64,000 bases of DNA from Halofilum ochraceum. GTDB taxonomy: Bacteria; Pseudomonadota; Gammaproteobacteria; XJ16; Halofilaceae. The stretch spans positions 62,001 to 126,000 of the forward strand of contig NZ_LVEG02000002.1 in the NCBI RefSeq assembly GCF_001614315.2, given 5' to 3'. The notes beneath the pieces are model-generated. The model worked only from the letters and a program-made list of their open reading frames with translations, made no database searches and was not told where the DNA came from. The position numbers and the translations under genes are program-made. Positions 34,039 to 42,403 of this stretch are shown one piece after another; the stretch's first letter is position 1; every line of letters starts with the position of its first letter.

Positions 34039-35304
34039 TCAGGCGGGGGAGCTTGCCGGCGCGGCGTCGGCAAGCGCCGAGTAATGCTCGCGCAGCCGGG
34101 TCAGGTCGATCGTGTTCAGGAACGAGGAGTACGCCAGGTAGCTGATCAGGAAGCGCGGATCTTCCGCCCAGGGCGGCATATGGTCCGGCGCTCGACACAA
34201 TCCCCGGGCCCGCAGTTCCGCCAGGGCGGGGATGTCCTCGATATCCAGTTTGCCGACGAACAGCAGCTTGAGCAGATCCGCTCGTCCGAGTGCGACGGCC
34301 GTGCGCATGAAGTTGTGCACGCGCAGAAGACCGTCGAGATAGACGCCGTCCTTGGTGAAGGGGATGCCGCCCTCTACCCGGCCGCCGCGAAAGATGCGCC
34401 GGGTGTTCTCGAAGGCCTGTTCGGGATGACCGGTCCGCTCCAGAAACCACCGATAGACCTCGATGAAGTCGGCACCGTCGAGCGCCATCTGGATCGCGAT
34501 GACCCGGTCGGCGAGTCGGCGCAGGCGATCGATCTCCATGCTGCCGGTGATGAACTCCGCGAATACGGCGAGGCCCTCCTGGGTGCGGGTCGTGCCGGGA
34601 TGACTGAGGCCAAGGATCGGCAGATCCGGCTGGGCCCGTCCATTGAGGGACGTGAGCACGTGGACGAAGGCCTCATGCTGGATCAACTGGTCCACATCGC
34701 GGTCCGTGAAGCAGGCGTTGCGCCGGATCCGGATATTCTCCGGGCCTGCCAGTGCGTTGGCCGAGAGTTCATCGACCACGATCACCGCCGGCGCGGCGTC
34801 CCCGAAGCGACCGTTGACGGCCGCGCGCATCGATTCGGCCAGACTGTCCGCGAGATGGCATGCCGGCGGCGGCGCACCGAGATCGACATGGGTGAGCGAT
34901 TCGATAATGCCGTCGAACTGCCGGGCAAGGCCGAGCGTGCTGGTGGTCTCGTCCGGTTGTACGTCGCCGGGCGCACCGAACAGTGCCCGCGAATGGGTCA
35001 GGAACTCATCGGTGCCGGCGCTCGCGAGCAGTCGCGCACCGCTCTCAATGGCGTCGGCCTGGCGTGCGAGCCAGTGGGAGACCGGGTCGTCGGGTGTGCC
35101 CAGTTCACGGCGGAATCGCCGGATGGCGTCGAGGCTGGGCCCGGCATCGAATGGCGGGTACTCGACCTGGGGCAGTGAATCGCCCCCTCCAGCCAGGAAC
35201 GCCTCCCGTGCGGACGCCGGCCACGCCAGGTAGCGCAGGATCCGCACGGGCGCTTCCGCCTCGCGCAGGTGTTCGATCAGGCGACCGATGCGGACCGTGT
35301 CCAT
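34039..35304 (-). CDS. DUF1704/MATCAP-family metallopeptidase (QEGLA-motif protein)
   Basis: A 421-residue protein of the family once called flavohaemoglobin-expression-modulating QEGLA-motif protein. A zinc-binding HEAFVH (HExxxH) lies near residue 220 in LIQHEAFVHVLTSLNGRAQ, and the downstream TQEGLAVFAEF near 253 gives the third ligand Glu. Eukaryotic relatives (MATCAP) are tyrosine carboxypeptidases acting on tubulin; the bacterial substrate is unknown. The frame extends upstream but ATG 35304 (MDTVRIGRLIEHLREAE) with GGGGAAGA before it is preferred. It is monocistronic. Confidence 0.82.
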   Translation of the reverse strand: MDTVRIGRLIEHLREAEAPVRILRYLAWPASAREAFLAGGGDSLPQVEYPPFDAGPSLDAIRRFRRELGTPDDPVSHWLARQADAIESGARLLASAGTDEFLTHSRALFGAPGDVQPDETTSTLGLARQFDGIIESLTHVDLGAPPPACHLADSLAESMRAAVNGRFGDAAPAVIVVDELSANALAGPENIRIRRNACFTDRDVDQLIQHEAFVHVLTSLNGRAQPDLPILGLSHPGTTRTQEGLAVFAEFITGSMEIDRLRRLADRVIAIQMALDGADFIEVYRWFLERTGHPEQAFENTRRIFRGGRVEGGIPFTKDGVYLDGLLRVHNFMRTAVALGRADLLKLLFVGKLDIEDIPALAELRARGLCRAPDHMPPWAEDPRFLISYLAYSSFLNTIDLTRLREHYSALADAAPASSPA

Positions 35305-35431
35305 GGCGTCTTCCCCGGTTGGCGAACGCGCGGTATTGTCGCATGCCTGCTCGTCCGCCCCGTGCGGTCCAAAGGCGGGGCCTATCCTGCGGTGCCCCAC
35401 GGGCATCTGACCGCGAAACGGAGATTCCACC

Positions 35432-36343
35432 ATGCACCGCACCATTCTCTCCGCACTCGTGCCGGCCAGCGCGGCGGCGATCCGGGACGGATCCATAGCC
35501 GCGCTTATCCGGCCGCTGGCCGGCGTGGCGCTCGCCATGGCCGTGCCCATCATCCACGCCGCGGAGAAACCGCTCTGGGAACTGGGCGTCGGGGTCGCGC
35601 CGGTGACGTTCCCGGCGTATCGGGGTGCCGATGAACAGGTGAACTACACGTTCCCGATCCCGTATATCGTGTACCGCGGCGACCGCCTGCGCGTGGACCG
35701 CGGCGGTGCCCGCGGTATGCTCTGGGACTCGGACAACGTGGAGGTCGATCTGAGCTTCGACGGCGCCATTCCGGTCGACAGCACGGATGACGGTCCCCGT
35801 GCGGGCATGGAAGAACTCGACCCGATCATCGAAGTCGGGCCCTCGCTCAAGGTGCGGCTCGCGGAAACGCAGAGCGGTCGGCTGGAATTCCGGTTGCCCG
35901 TGCGCGCCGCGATAGCCATCAACGACGGCTCGACCCGCCAGGAGGGCTGGAAGGTCCACCCGATGCTGAACTACAACGCGCCGGGGCTGATCGATGGCTG
36001 GGATGTCGGCTTCAATATCGGGCCCAAGTTCGCCAGCCGGGATTTCCACGCCTACTACTACGATGTCGGCGCGGCCGACGTGACCCCGGACCGCCCGGCG
36101 TACCGTGCCTCCGCCGGTTACAGCGGCCTGTCACTGCTGGTCAGCGCGAGCCAGCGTTTCGAGCGGTTCTGGGTCGGCTCCTTCCTGCGCTACGACAATC
36201 TGCAGGGGGCGACCTTCGAGGACAGCCCGCTGGTCGAGACGGACCACGCCATCAGCGCCGGGGTAGCGATCAGCTGGATCCTGTGGCAATCCGAGGAGAC
36301 CGTGCGTGTCGATCCGCGCGAGGCGCTGGCCACCGGCGGCTGA
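35432..36343 (+). CDS. MipA/OmpV family outer-membrane protein
   Basis: A 303-residue beta-barrel. A long signal segment ends near IIHAAEKP (cleavage after HAA). The body shows the family pattern ELGVGVAPVTFPAYRGADEQ, FPIPYIVYRGDRLRVDRGGA, VDLSFDGAIPV, YRASAGYSGLSLLVSASQRF and FWVGSFLRYDNLQGATFEDSPLV, but the C-terminus runs on about 15 residues past the usual last aromatic strand (SWILWQ). Family members serve as scaffolds for murein enzymes or respond to antibiotics and salt; the role here is not clear. GGAG precedes the ATG. Confidence 0.88.
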   Translation: MHRTILSALVPASAAAIRDGSIAALIRPLAGVALAMAVPIIHAAEKPLWELGVGVAPVTFPAYRGADEQVNYTFPIPYIVYRGDRLRVDRGGARGMLWDSDNVEVDLSFDGAIPVDSTDDGPRAGMEELDPIIEVGPSLKVRLAETQSGRLEFRLPVRAAIAINDGSTRQEGWKVHPMLNYNAPGLIDGWDVGFNIGPKFASRDFHAYYYDVGAADVTPDRPAYRASAGYSGLSLLVSASQRFERFWVGSFLRYDNLQGATFEDSPLVETDHAISAGVAISWILWQSEETVRVDPREALATGG

Positions 36344-36361
36344 TCGCCCCGGGCGCGTGCC

Positions 36362-37249
36362 TCACAGCGCCTGGAAGTGCGCCTGCATGCGCGCCCGCCC
36401 GCGTTCGTCCGGGAACGGTCCGGCCGCCGCGAGCATGTTGTCCGCCAGATGCGCCGGGTTGCGGGTCGCCGGCAGCACGCAGGTGACGGCCGGGTGTCCG
36501 AGGATGAACTTCAGCAGGTACTGCGCCCAGCTGTCGATGCCCCATTCGCGCGCCCATTCCGGCAGCGGCGTCCCGCGCACCCAGCCGAAAAGGCTGCCAG
36601 TCTCGAACGGCTGATTGATGAGCACCGCGACCCCGTGATCGATCGCCGCCGGCAGCAGGCGGTCCTCGGCGGCGGGTTCGAGCAGGCTGTAATTGGTGCC
36701 GACGAAATCGATCGGCGCGCTGGTCACCAGCTCCGTGAGGTCGGCGTGGCGTGATGAGAGGTAGTGCGTCACGCCGATATGGCGCGCGTGTCCCTCGGCC
36801 TTGTATGCGGTGAGCACCTCGAGCTGGTGCCGCAGATCGACCAGATTGTGCACCTGCTCGAGATCGACCACCGCGGTGCCCAGCAGTTGCCGCGAATGCT
36901 CCCACTGGGCGCGCGCTTCCTTCTCCCCGCGGGCCCAGACCTTGGTGGCGAAGAACAGGTCGTCCGTGATCCCGAGCTCCGCCGCGAGTTCGCCGAGCAC
37001 GCGTTCCGACTCGCTGTACATCGGCGAGCTGTCCACCACCCGGCCGCCGGCCGCGTGGAAGCGGCGCAGTACTTCGCGCTGCAGATCGAGCGGCTGTCCC
37101 TGCGGAACATCGAACACGCGGTACGTACCGAGCCCGATGATGGGCAGGCGCTCGCCCGAGGAGGGAATGGTGCGATACCACGCGGACGGGTGGCGTGCGT
37201 CGGTGCCGCCGGAAGCCCCTGAGGCGTTTTCGTGCGGTGTCTGCGCCAT
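36362..37249 (-). CDS. Aldo/keto reductase
   Basis: A 295-residue (alpha/beta)8-barrel NAD(P)H oxidoreductase. The tetrad is visible: Asp and Tyr in VVDSSPMYSESERVLGE near residue 73-78, Lys in LFFATKVWARG near 102, and His in DLEQVHNLVDL near 132. The late cofactor region LPATRNPAHLADN is in place. No twin-arginine signal is evident; the first 20 residues are polar (MAQTPHENASGASGGTDARH). Substrate unknown. It lies 85 bases downstream of the large PAS-GGDEF-EAL gene on the same strand. Confidence 0.88.
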   Translation of the reverse strand: MAQTPHENASGASGGTDARHPSAWYRTIPSSGERLPIIGLGTYRVFDVPQGQPLDLQREVLRRFHAAGGRVVDSSPMYSESERVLGELAAELGITDDLFFATKVWARGEKEARAQWEHSRQLLGTAVVDLEQVHNLVDLRHQLEVLTAYKAEGHARHIGVTHYLSSRHADLTELVTSAPIDFVGTNYSLLEPAAEDRLLPAAIDHGVAVLINQPFETGSLFGWVRGTPLPEWAREWGIDSWAQYLLKFILGHPAVTCVLPATRNPAHLADNMLAAAGPFPDERGRARMQAHFQAL

Positions 37250-37334
37250 GACCGGTACTCCCGTGCGGGTGCGTGTTCACTCACGGACCTGTTGCACGGA
37301 TTACAGCACCGGTTGACCGGGTCTGCCGGAAAAT

Positions 37335-40300
37335 TTACTCCACCGGATCGGGGGCCGGATCCCTGTCGAGCGCGGCCGCGAACGCGTCCGCGGGCATGGG
37401 CCGTGCGAACCAGAAGCCCTGCGCCTCATGGCAGTCGATGGACAGCAGCACCTCGACCTGGGTGGGTGTCTCCACCCCCTCGGCGATCACGTGCATACCG
37501 AGGTTCTGGCCGAGTTCGACGATGGTCTTGGCGATCGCCCGGCCGGTATCGGCCACGTCGCAGGTGTCCAGGTCGGCGACGAACGAGCGGTCGATCTTAA
37601 GCGTGTCGATGGGGAGTTCGCGCAGGTACTGCAGCGATGAGTAACCGGCGCCGAAATCGTCCAGGGCGACGCGCAGCCCGGGGCAGCGTTCGCGGAGATC
37701 GCGCAGCTGGCGCGTGGCATGCGCGAAGTCCTGCATGACCATGCTCTCGGTGATCTCCAGTTCGATGCCCGTCGGGCGGGCCCCGGCCTCGTGGATCAGC
37801 CGAGCCACGTCCGCGCCGAACCCCTCGCCGTTAAGCAGCCGCGCGGAGAGGTTCATCGACACTACGATGTCATGACCGGCCGCCTGCCACTGCGCCACCT
37901 GGCGGATGCCATGCGCCAGTACGTAGCGGTCGATGTCGCCGATCAGCGCGCTCTGTTCGGCGATCGGCAGGAATTCGCCCGGCTGCAGCAGACCGCGCTC
38001 GGGGTGCTCCCAGCGCAGCAGGGCCTCGGCGCCGTAGTAATCGCCGTCGGGCAGTTGCACCCGTGGCTGGTAGTGCAGGATCAACTGTCCGTGTTCCAGG
38101 GCATCGCGCAACTGCGCCTCGATCTGCAGGCGCTCTGCGACCTGATCGTTCATCGACTCCGCGAAGTAGCGATACTGGTTCTTGCCGGCATGTTTCGCCG
38201 TGTACATGGCGGTGTCGGCCGCCTGGATCAGGTTATCGGCGGTCAGGCCGTCCTGCGGAAACAGGCTGATGCCGATGCTGGGTCGGGCCGCGATCTCGCG
38301 GTCGCTGATGCGGAAACGGGGCTGCAGCTGGTTGAGGATGCGCTCGGCGACCTCGGTCGCGTCCTCGGCGTGCGTGATCGGCACCACGGCGACGAACTCG
38401 TCGCCGCCGAATCGCGCGACCGTATCGGCCGCACGGAGGCAGTCCTGCAGGCGCGCGGCGACCTCGGTCAGCAACTGGTCGCCGGCATTGTGGCCCAGCG
38501 TATCGTTGACCAGCTTGAACTCGTCGAGGTCGAGCAGGATGACGGCGACGAAGTGCCCCTTGCGCCCCGCATCCAGCATCGTCTGGCGCAGACGGTCACC
38601 GAGCAGGCTCCGATTCGGCAACTGTGTGAGCGGGTCATACTGGGCCTGCTCCACCAGTTTCCGCATCAGCTGATGCTGCTCGAACGCGATCGAGGTGATC
38701 TGGGACATCTCGTGGAGCAGATTACGGACGCTGTCGTCGATATCCTCGCGCGTGGCCACGAACACGATCAGGACGCCGAGAACGGCGCCCTCCTGATCCA
38801 GCACCGGGAAAGCCATGATGTCGGCGTACCCGGCCGTCGCCATGGCCTCGTGCAGCCGTTCGCTGGCGCCCGGCATCGTTCCCTGTTCGCTGTCGAGGCG
38901 CGCGTCGGGTCCGCGCATCGCCGCCGCGATCGCGCCGCCGATCTCGCTCGGTGCGACATCGTGGATGGCGGCGATGCACTCATTCGACAGCGCCGGCGCC
39001 GCCTCCACATCCATGACGCCGTCGTGGAGCTGGCAGACGGCGGCGGTCAGGCGCGGCTGGTATTCCTCCAGCGTACCGACGATCTCGTAGACGATGCGCG
39101 TGAGCGGCTCGCCGCGCGCGACCATTTCGAGGATTTCGCCGCGACGCGTGGCGAACCGTGCCGCCCGACGCTGATCCGTGATGTCGCGCACCGTGCCCTG
39201 GTAGTAGAGCACCGTGCCGTCGGCATCGCGGACCGCGCGGCCGTTTTCACTGGTCCAGAAGCGCTCGCCGGTGCCGACCCGATACGCCTGCGCCTGGAAA
39301 TCCTCGACGTGATCCTGTTGCCCCAGTACCCGACGGATGCGCGCGCGCGCTTCCGGGTCCACGTACCAATCCGTGGCGATATCCTGCACGCGGTCGATCA
39401 GTTCCTGCTTGCTCTCGCACCGGTGCATGCGCACGAGTGGCCAATTGACGTCGAGCAGCCGCCCCTCGGGGGTTGAGCGATAGATCCCCTCGCGCGTGTG
39501 TTCGAATACGTGGCGGTAGTCGGTCTCCGCCTGTCCGAGGCGCTGCTCGGCGATCTTGCGGGAAGTGATGTCGAACAGCAGGCCGTTCCAGACAGTCTCG
39601 CCATCCGGCCTCCGGTGCGGTCGCGATGCGCCATAGAGCCAGACCCGACCCGCCGGGACATCGATCGGCCACTCGTGGCTCCACGGCGTCAGCCGGTGGC
39701 GCGACGCTTCGATGCTTTCCAGGAATGGCCCGAGTGCCTCGGGCGGCGTCCAGTGCCGCCAGGCGTCGAAGTCACGCATGTCCACGTCGCCATCGAAACC
39801 GGTGATCTCGCGCAAGCCCTCGCTCAGGTGATCGATCACGTACGCCCCGTCCGCGGTATGCCGGAACTGGTAGATCGCGCCGGGGATCGTGTCCATCAGA
39901 TCGCGCAGCCGGGCCTCCGTGTCGGCCAGGTGGCGTTCATTCGCCCGCTGCCCGGTGACATCGACGACGGTCGCCAGCCGATGCGGCCCATCGGGCAGCT
40001 CCAGCAGCGTCTCGCGTGTGTCGACGATGCGCCACACGCCGTCACTGCGCTGGATTTCGTATTCGATCGGCTCCGGGGCCGGGCCCGGTCCGCTCGCGAG
40101 GACATCGCGGTGGTGCGCGAGCGCACGCTCGCGGTCCTCGGGTTGAAGTACGTCCGCGAAAATGCGCCCGAGCAGGGTGCCCCGCGGGCGTCCGTAGATC
40201 CGGGCGTAGGCCTCGTTGACGTAACGCAGGCGGCCATCGCGGTCGCTGAGCGCGATGCCGGCGTCGACGGCGTCGGCGACGGCGGCTGCCGTCGCCGGTG

Positions 40301-40634
40301 GCGGCGGCGGCGGGATCACGGAGAGGCTGGCGCGGGTTGCATCGATCCGGCTGAAGCGCCAGATGAGTTCCACGGGGTGATCGCGCAGGTGGGCGCGCGC
40401 CTCGGCGTCACCGCCGGTGATCGCGGCGCGCAGCGCGGACTCGACCGCGGCGCGGTCCGCTTCGGCGATCAGCTCGGCCAGGTGCATACCGGCCTCGGCC
40501 ATGGGCCAGCGCGGGCTTGTATCGCTCAGCGTCCCGTCAGCATGCACGCATGCCATCCGGTCGAGGACCGGATCGTGCATTCGGGACGGCGACGAGTCGG
40601 TCGGGCTGTGTCCGGACCGTATGGGTCGAATCAT
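37335..40634 (-). CDS. Multi-PAS/GAF sensor with GGDEF and EAL domains
   Basis: A 1099-residue cytoplasmic c-di-GMP protein. Order: a first partial sensory part, PAS about 115-220 (GIALSDRDGRLRYVNEAYAR), PAS/PAC about 240-365, PAS about 375-490 (YRHVFEHTREGIYRSTPEGR), GAF-like about 500-650, GGDEF about 670-830 (ARFGGDEFVAVV, with RAAD as I-site five residues before), EAL from about 870. The EAL domain keeps EALLRW, MNLSARLL, ELEITESM, DDFGAGYSS, KIDRSFV and IAEGVET, so both activities could be real. No membrane helix is seen. ATG 40634 gives the full length. Confidence 0.9.
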   Translation of the reverse strand: MIRPIRSGHSPTDSSPSRMHDPVLDRMACVHADGTLSDTSPRWPMAEAGMHLAELIAEADRAAVESALRAAITGGDAEARAHLRDHPVELIWRFSRIDATRASLSVIPPPPPPATAAAVADAVDAGIALSDRDGRLRYVNEAYARIYGRPRGTLLGRIFADVLQPEDRERALAHHRDVLASGPGPAPEPIEYEIQRSDGVWRIVDTRETLLELPDGPHRLATVVDVTGQRANERHLADTEARLRDLMDTIPGAIYQFRHTADGAYVIDHLSEGLREITGFDGDVDMRDFDAWRHWTPPEALGPFLESIEASRHRLTPWSHEWPIDVPAGRVWLYGASRPHRRPDGETVWNGLLFDITSRKIAEQRLGQAETDYRHVFEHTREGIYRSTPEGRLLDVNWPLVRMHRCESKQELIDRVQDIATDWYVDPEARARIRRVLGQQDHVEDFQAQAYRVGTGERFWTSENGRAVRDADGTVLYYQGTVRDITDQRRAARFATRRGEILEMVARGEPLTRIVYEIVGTLEEYQPRLTAAVCQLHDGVMDVEAAPALSNECIAAIHDVAPSEIGGAIAAAMRGPDARLDSEQGTMPGASERLHEAMATAGYADIMAFPVLDQEGAVLGVLIVFVATREDIDDSVRNLLHEMSQITSIAFEQHQLMRKLVEQAQYDPLTQLPNRSLLGDRLRQTMLDAGRKGHFVAVILLDLDEFKLVNDTLGHNAGDQLLTEVAARLQDCLRAADTVARFGGDEFVAVVPITHAEDATEVAERILNQLQPRFRISDREIAARPSIGISLFPQDGLTADNLIQAADTAMYTAKHAGKNQYRYFAESMNDQVAERLQIEAQLRDALEHGQLILHYQPRVQLPDGDYYGAEALLRWEHPERGLLQPGEFLPIAEQSALIGDIDRYVLAHGIRQVAQWQAAGHDIVVSMNLSARLLNGEGFGADVARLIHEAGARPTGIELEITESMVMQDFAHATRQLRDLRERCPGLRVALDDFGAGYSSLQYLRELPIDTLKIDRSFVADLDTCDVADTGRAIAKTIVELGQNLGMHVIAEGVETPTQVEVLLSIDCHEAQGFWFARPMPADAFAAALDRDPAPDPVE

Positions 40635-40845
40635 CCGCGGAACCTGTCGGCTGGGAGTGGTCGCGGGGGCAGGCGCCCGCGGTACGGCCTTCGCATGACA
40701 ATACGGGCATTATGTCCCGCGGCGCGTCTGGGGGCTAATCCGCGTCGCGGACCGATTCGGCACGTGCGCCCGCTACAGGCGTACTGCATTTCGCGTGCCG
40801 GTCCGACGACGCCCATCTTGCCGCATGGCCCACCAGGACACCGGA

Positions 40846-41385
40846 TCAGTTATGACCATCGACACCCTGGTCCCGTTCCCTGCGGTGGCGTAGCGCATGC
40901 CGGCGGCGACGGACCACGAGCAGGCGCCAGCTCCAGATGAATACCACGTAGGCCGCGACCGCCAGCGGGCCGGCGATCAACAGACTGCCGAGGATGAGAT
41001 AGATCAGGCCGACCGCGGCCGCGTCGGTCCGGTCGCTGATCTCGATCTCCGGCCCGATCACCCCGCCGAAGACGGCCTCCCCGAGCTCATTGAACGCGAA
41101 ATACAGTGGCCCGAGCGTGATCGGGTTGCTGACCCATGAGACGACGAATGCGGCCGGGAAATTGCCGCGGATGGCGACGCAGCCGATCAGCATCAGCAGC
41201 GTCTGCATGCCCACCGTCGGTGTGAGGCCGACGAATACGCCCACGGCGACGCCGCGAGCCACGGTCCGGCGGTGAACGTGCAGGCACCCGGTGCGTTCCA
41301 GCGCGCCGGTAATCCAGGGGTGGCGCTCAAGCCATGCGTTGGCCCGTTCGCGCGACGGCAGCCAGGGCTGGAGGAAACGGAACAT
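40846..41385 (-). CDS. DUF2062 family membrane protein
   Basis: A 179-residue protein with two to three hydrophobic helices. DUF2062 hallmarks are VARGVAVGVFVGLTPTVGMQ near residue 48, RGNFPAAFVVSWVSNPITLG near 80 and a C-terminal basic tail (RRRRHALRHRRERDQG). The family is widespread and unassigned. ATG 41385 begins MFRFLQPWLPSRERANAW, and the upstream frame overlaps the divergent lipoprotein promoter region and was dropped. Confidence 0.85.
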   Translation of the reverse strand: MFRFLQPWLPSRERANAWLERHPWITGALERTGCLHVHRRTVARGVAVGVFVGLTPTVGMQTLLMLIGCVAIRGNFPAAFVVSWVSNPITLGPLYFAFNELGEAVFGGVIGPEIEISDRTDAAAVGLIYLILGSLLIAGPLAVAAYVVFIWSWRLLVVRRRRHALRHRRERDQGVDGHN

Positions 41386-41586
41386 CGGGTACCTGGAGGC
41401 AGTTGGGTGGACGCCGCGGACGGAAAGTGCCGGGATTATACCTGCTGCCGCCGGTTTGCGGTTGGCGTTGCCACCCAGACCCCACCGGCAAGATGCGGTC
41501 GACCTTGGTACCATTCCGCGTCGCGGCACGCCCGGCACTGGCGCCGATCCCCGTTCCCCGCTGCGATCGAACCGAGGCGAATCGAT

Positions 41587-42282
41587 ATGACATGCTCGTG
41601 GTCTCCCCGAACACTGGCCCTCGCCGTGCTGCTCCCGGGATTGCTGGCCGGCTGCGCCGCCGTGACCCCGACCACAACCGTCACCACGACCGGGGGCGAT
41701 ACATCGGCGGTCGCGGGCCGCGACGGACCGTTCGCCCGCGTGTATACCTGTCCGGACGGCTTCCGCTTCAGCGCCCGTACCGATGACGAAGCGGCCCGCC
41801 TAGACCTGGGGACCCGGCGGCTCACCCTCGCGCGGGAACGCTCGGCCTCCGAGCCCCGCTATACCGATGGCGCGGCCCTGTTCCAGCCGCGGGGCCGCGA
41901 GGCCACGATCGAGATCGATGCCAGTATCCGCAGCGGTTGCCGGGCTCAGGACGCGGCCGATCCGTGGCAGGCGGCCGCCCTGCTGGGCGTCGATGTGCGT
42001 GCACTCGGCCAGGAGCCGGGCTGGTCGGCCGAGGTCGTGCAGGGCGAGTGGCTGCGGGTCGTCCGGGCCGGCGCGGAGGCGATGCTGCTGGCGCGTGAGC
42101 CGGAGCGCGAGCGGACCGGCTCCGGTGCGACGGTCTACACGGGCGAGGCGGACGGTCAGCGTCTGCGGCTGCGCCTGACGGAGACCGACTGCACCGATTC
42201 GATGAGCGGTGAGTCGCACCCGTTGACCGCCACCCTGACCCTGGATGGGCGCCAGCTGAGCGGCTGCGCGCGGCGGCTGTAG
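41587..42282 (+). CDS. Lipoprotein with MliC-type lysozyme-inhibitor domain and C-terminal COG3650-like domain
   Basis: A 231-residue lipoprotein; the lipobox is LAGC at residues 19-22. Residues about 50-110 resemble the membrane-bound C-type lysozyme inhibitor fold (YTCPDGFRFSART, TLARERSASEPRYTDGAALF, IEIDASIRSGC). Residues about 140-230 resemble the conserved lipoprotein domain ending DCTDSMSGESHPLTATLTLD and LSGCARRL. Possible role: shielding the cell wall from lysozyme. ATG 41587 is the only start that gives a signal peptide. The next gene is nirK, 121 bases on, but with its own promoter. Confidence 0.75.
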   Translation: MTCSWSPRTLALAVLLPGLLAGCAAVTPTTTVTTTGGDTSAVAGRDGPFARVYTCPDGFRFSARTDDEAARLDLGTRRLTLARERSASEPRYTDGAALFQPRGREATIEIDASIRSGCRAQDAADPWQAAALLGVDVRALGQEPGWSAEVVQGEWLRVVRAGAEAMLLAREPERERTGSGATVYTGEADGQRLRLRLTETDCTDSMSGESHPLTATLTLDGRQLSGCARRL

Positions 42283-42308
42283 CCGTCTGACGCGTCGGCG
42301 GACCGGCG

Positions 42309-42351
42309 CTTGACGCGGGTCAAGGGAAGCGCGGGCGCGGCCGCATAGAGT
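42309..42351 (+). promoter_or_regulatory. FNR/DNR-type box and promoter of nirK
   Basis: TTGACGCGGGTCAA (42310-42323) is a perfect TTGA-N6-TCAA site, extended to CTTGAC-N4-GTCAAG. It is centred about 87 bases before the nirK ATG. A class II position would place +1 near 42358, and CATAGAGT around 42344-42351 could be the -10 box. Low-oxygen/NO regulators of the FNR/DNR/NnrR family use this sequence for denitrification genes. Confidence 0.75.
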
Positions 42352-42403
42352 CCTGCGTAGAGGGGCGCCAGGGGGCGTCCCGGAATACCAGGGAAAAGTG
42401 CTC

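Noticed and set aside
40704-40719. CGGGCATTATGTCCCG before the PAS-GGDEF-EAL gene, similar to the methyltransferase palindrome
   Set aside because: The left arm lacks one base of the GGACA half-site, symmetry is poor, and no link with the methyltransferase is evident.
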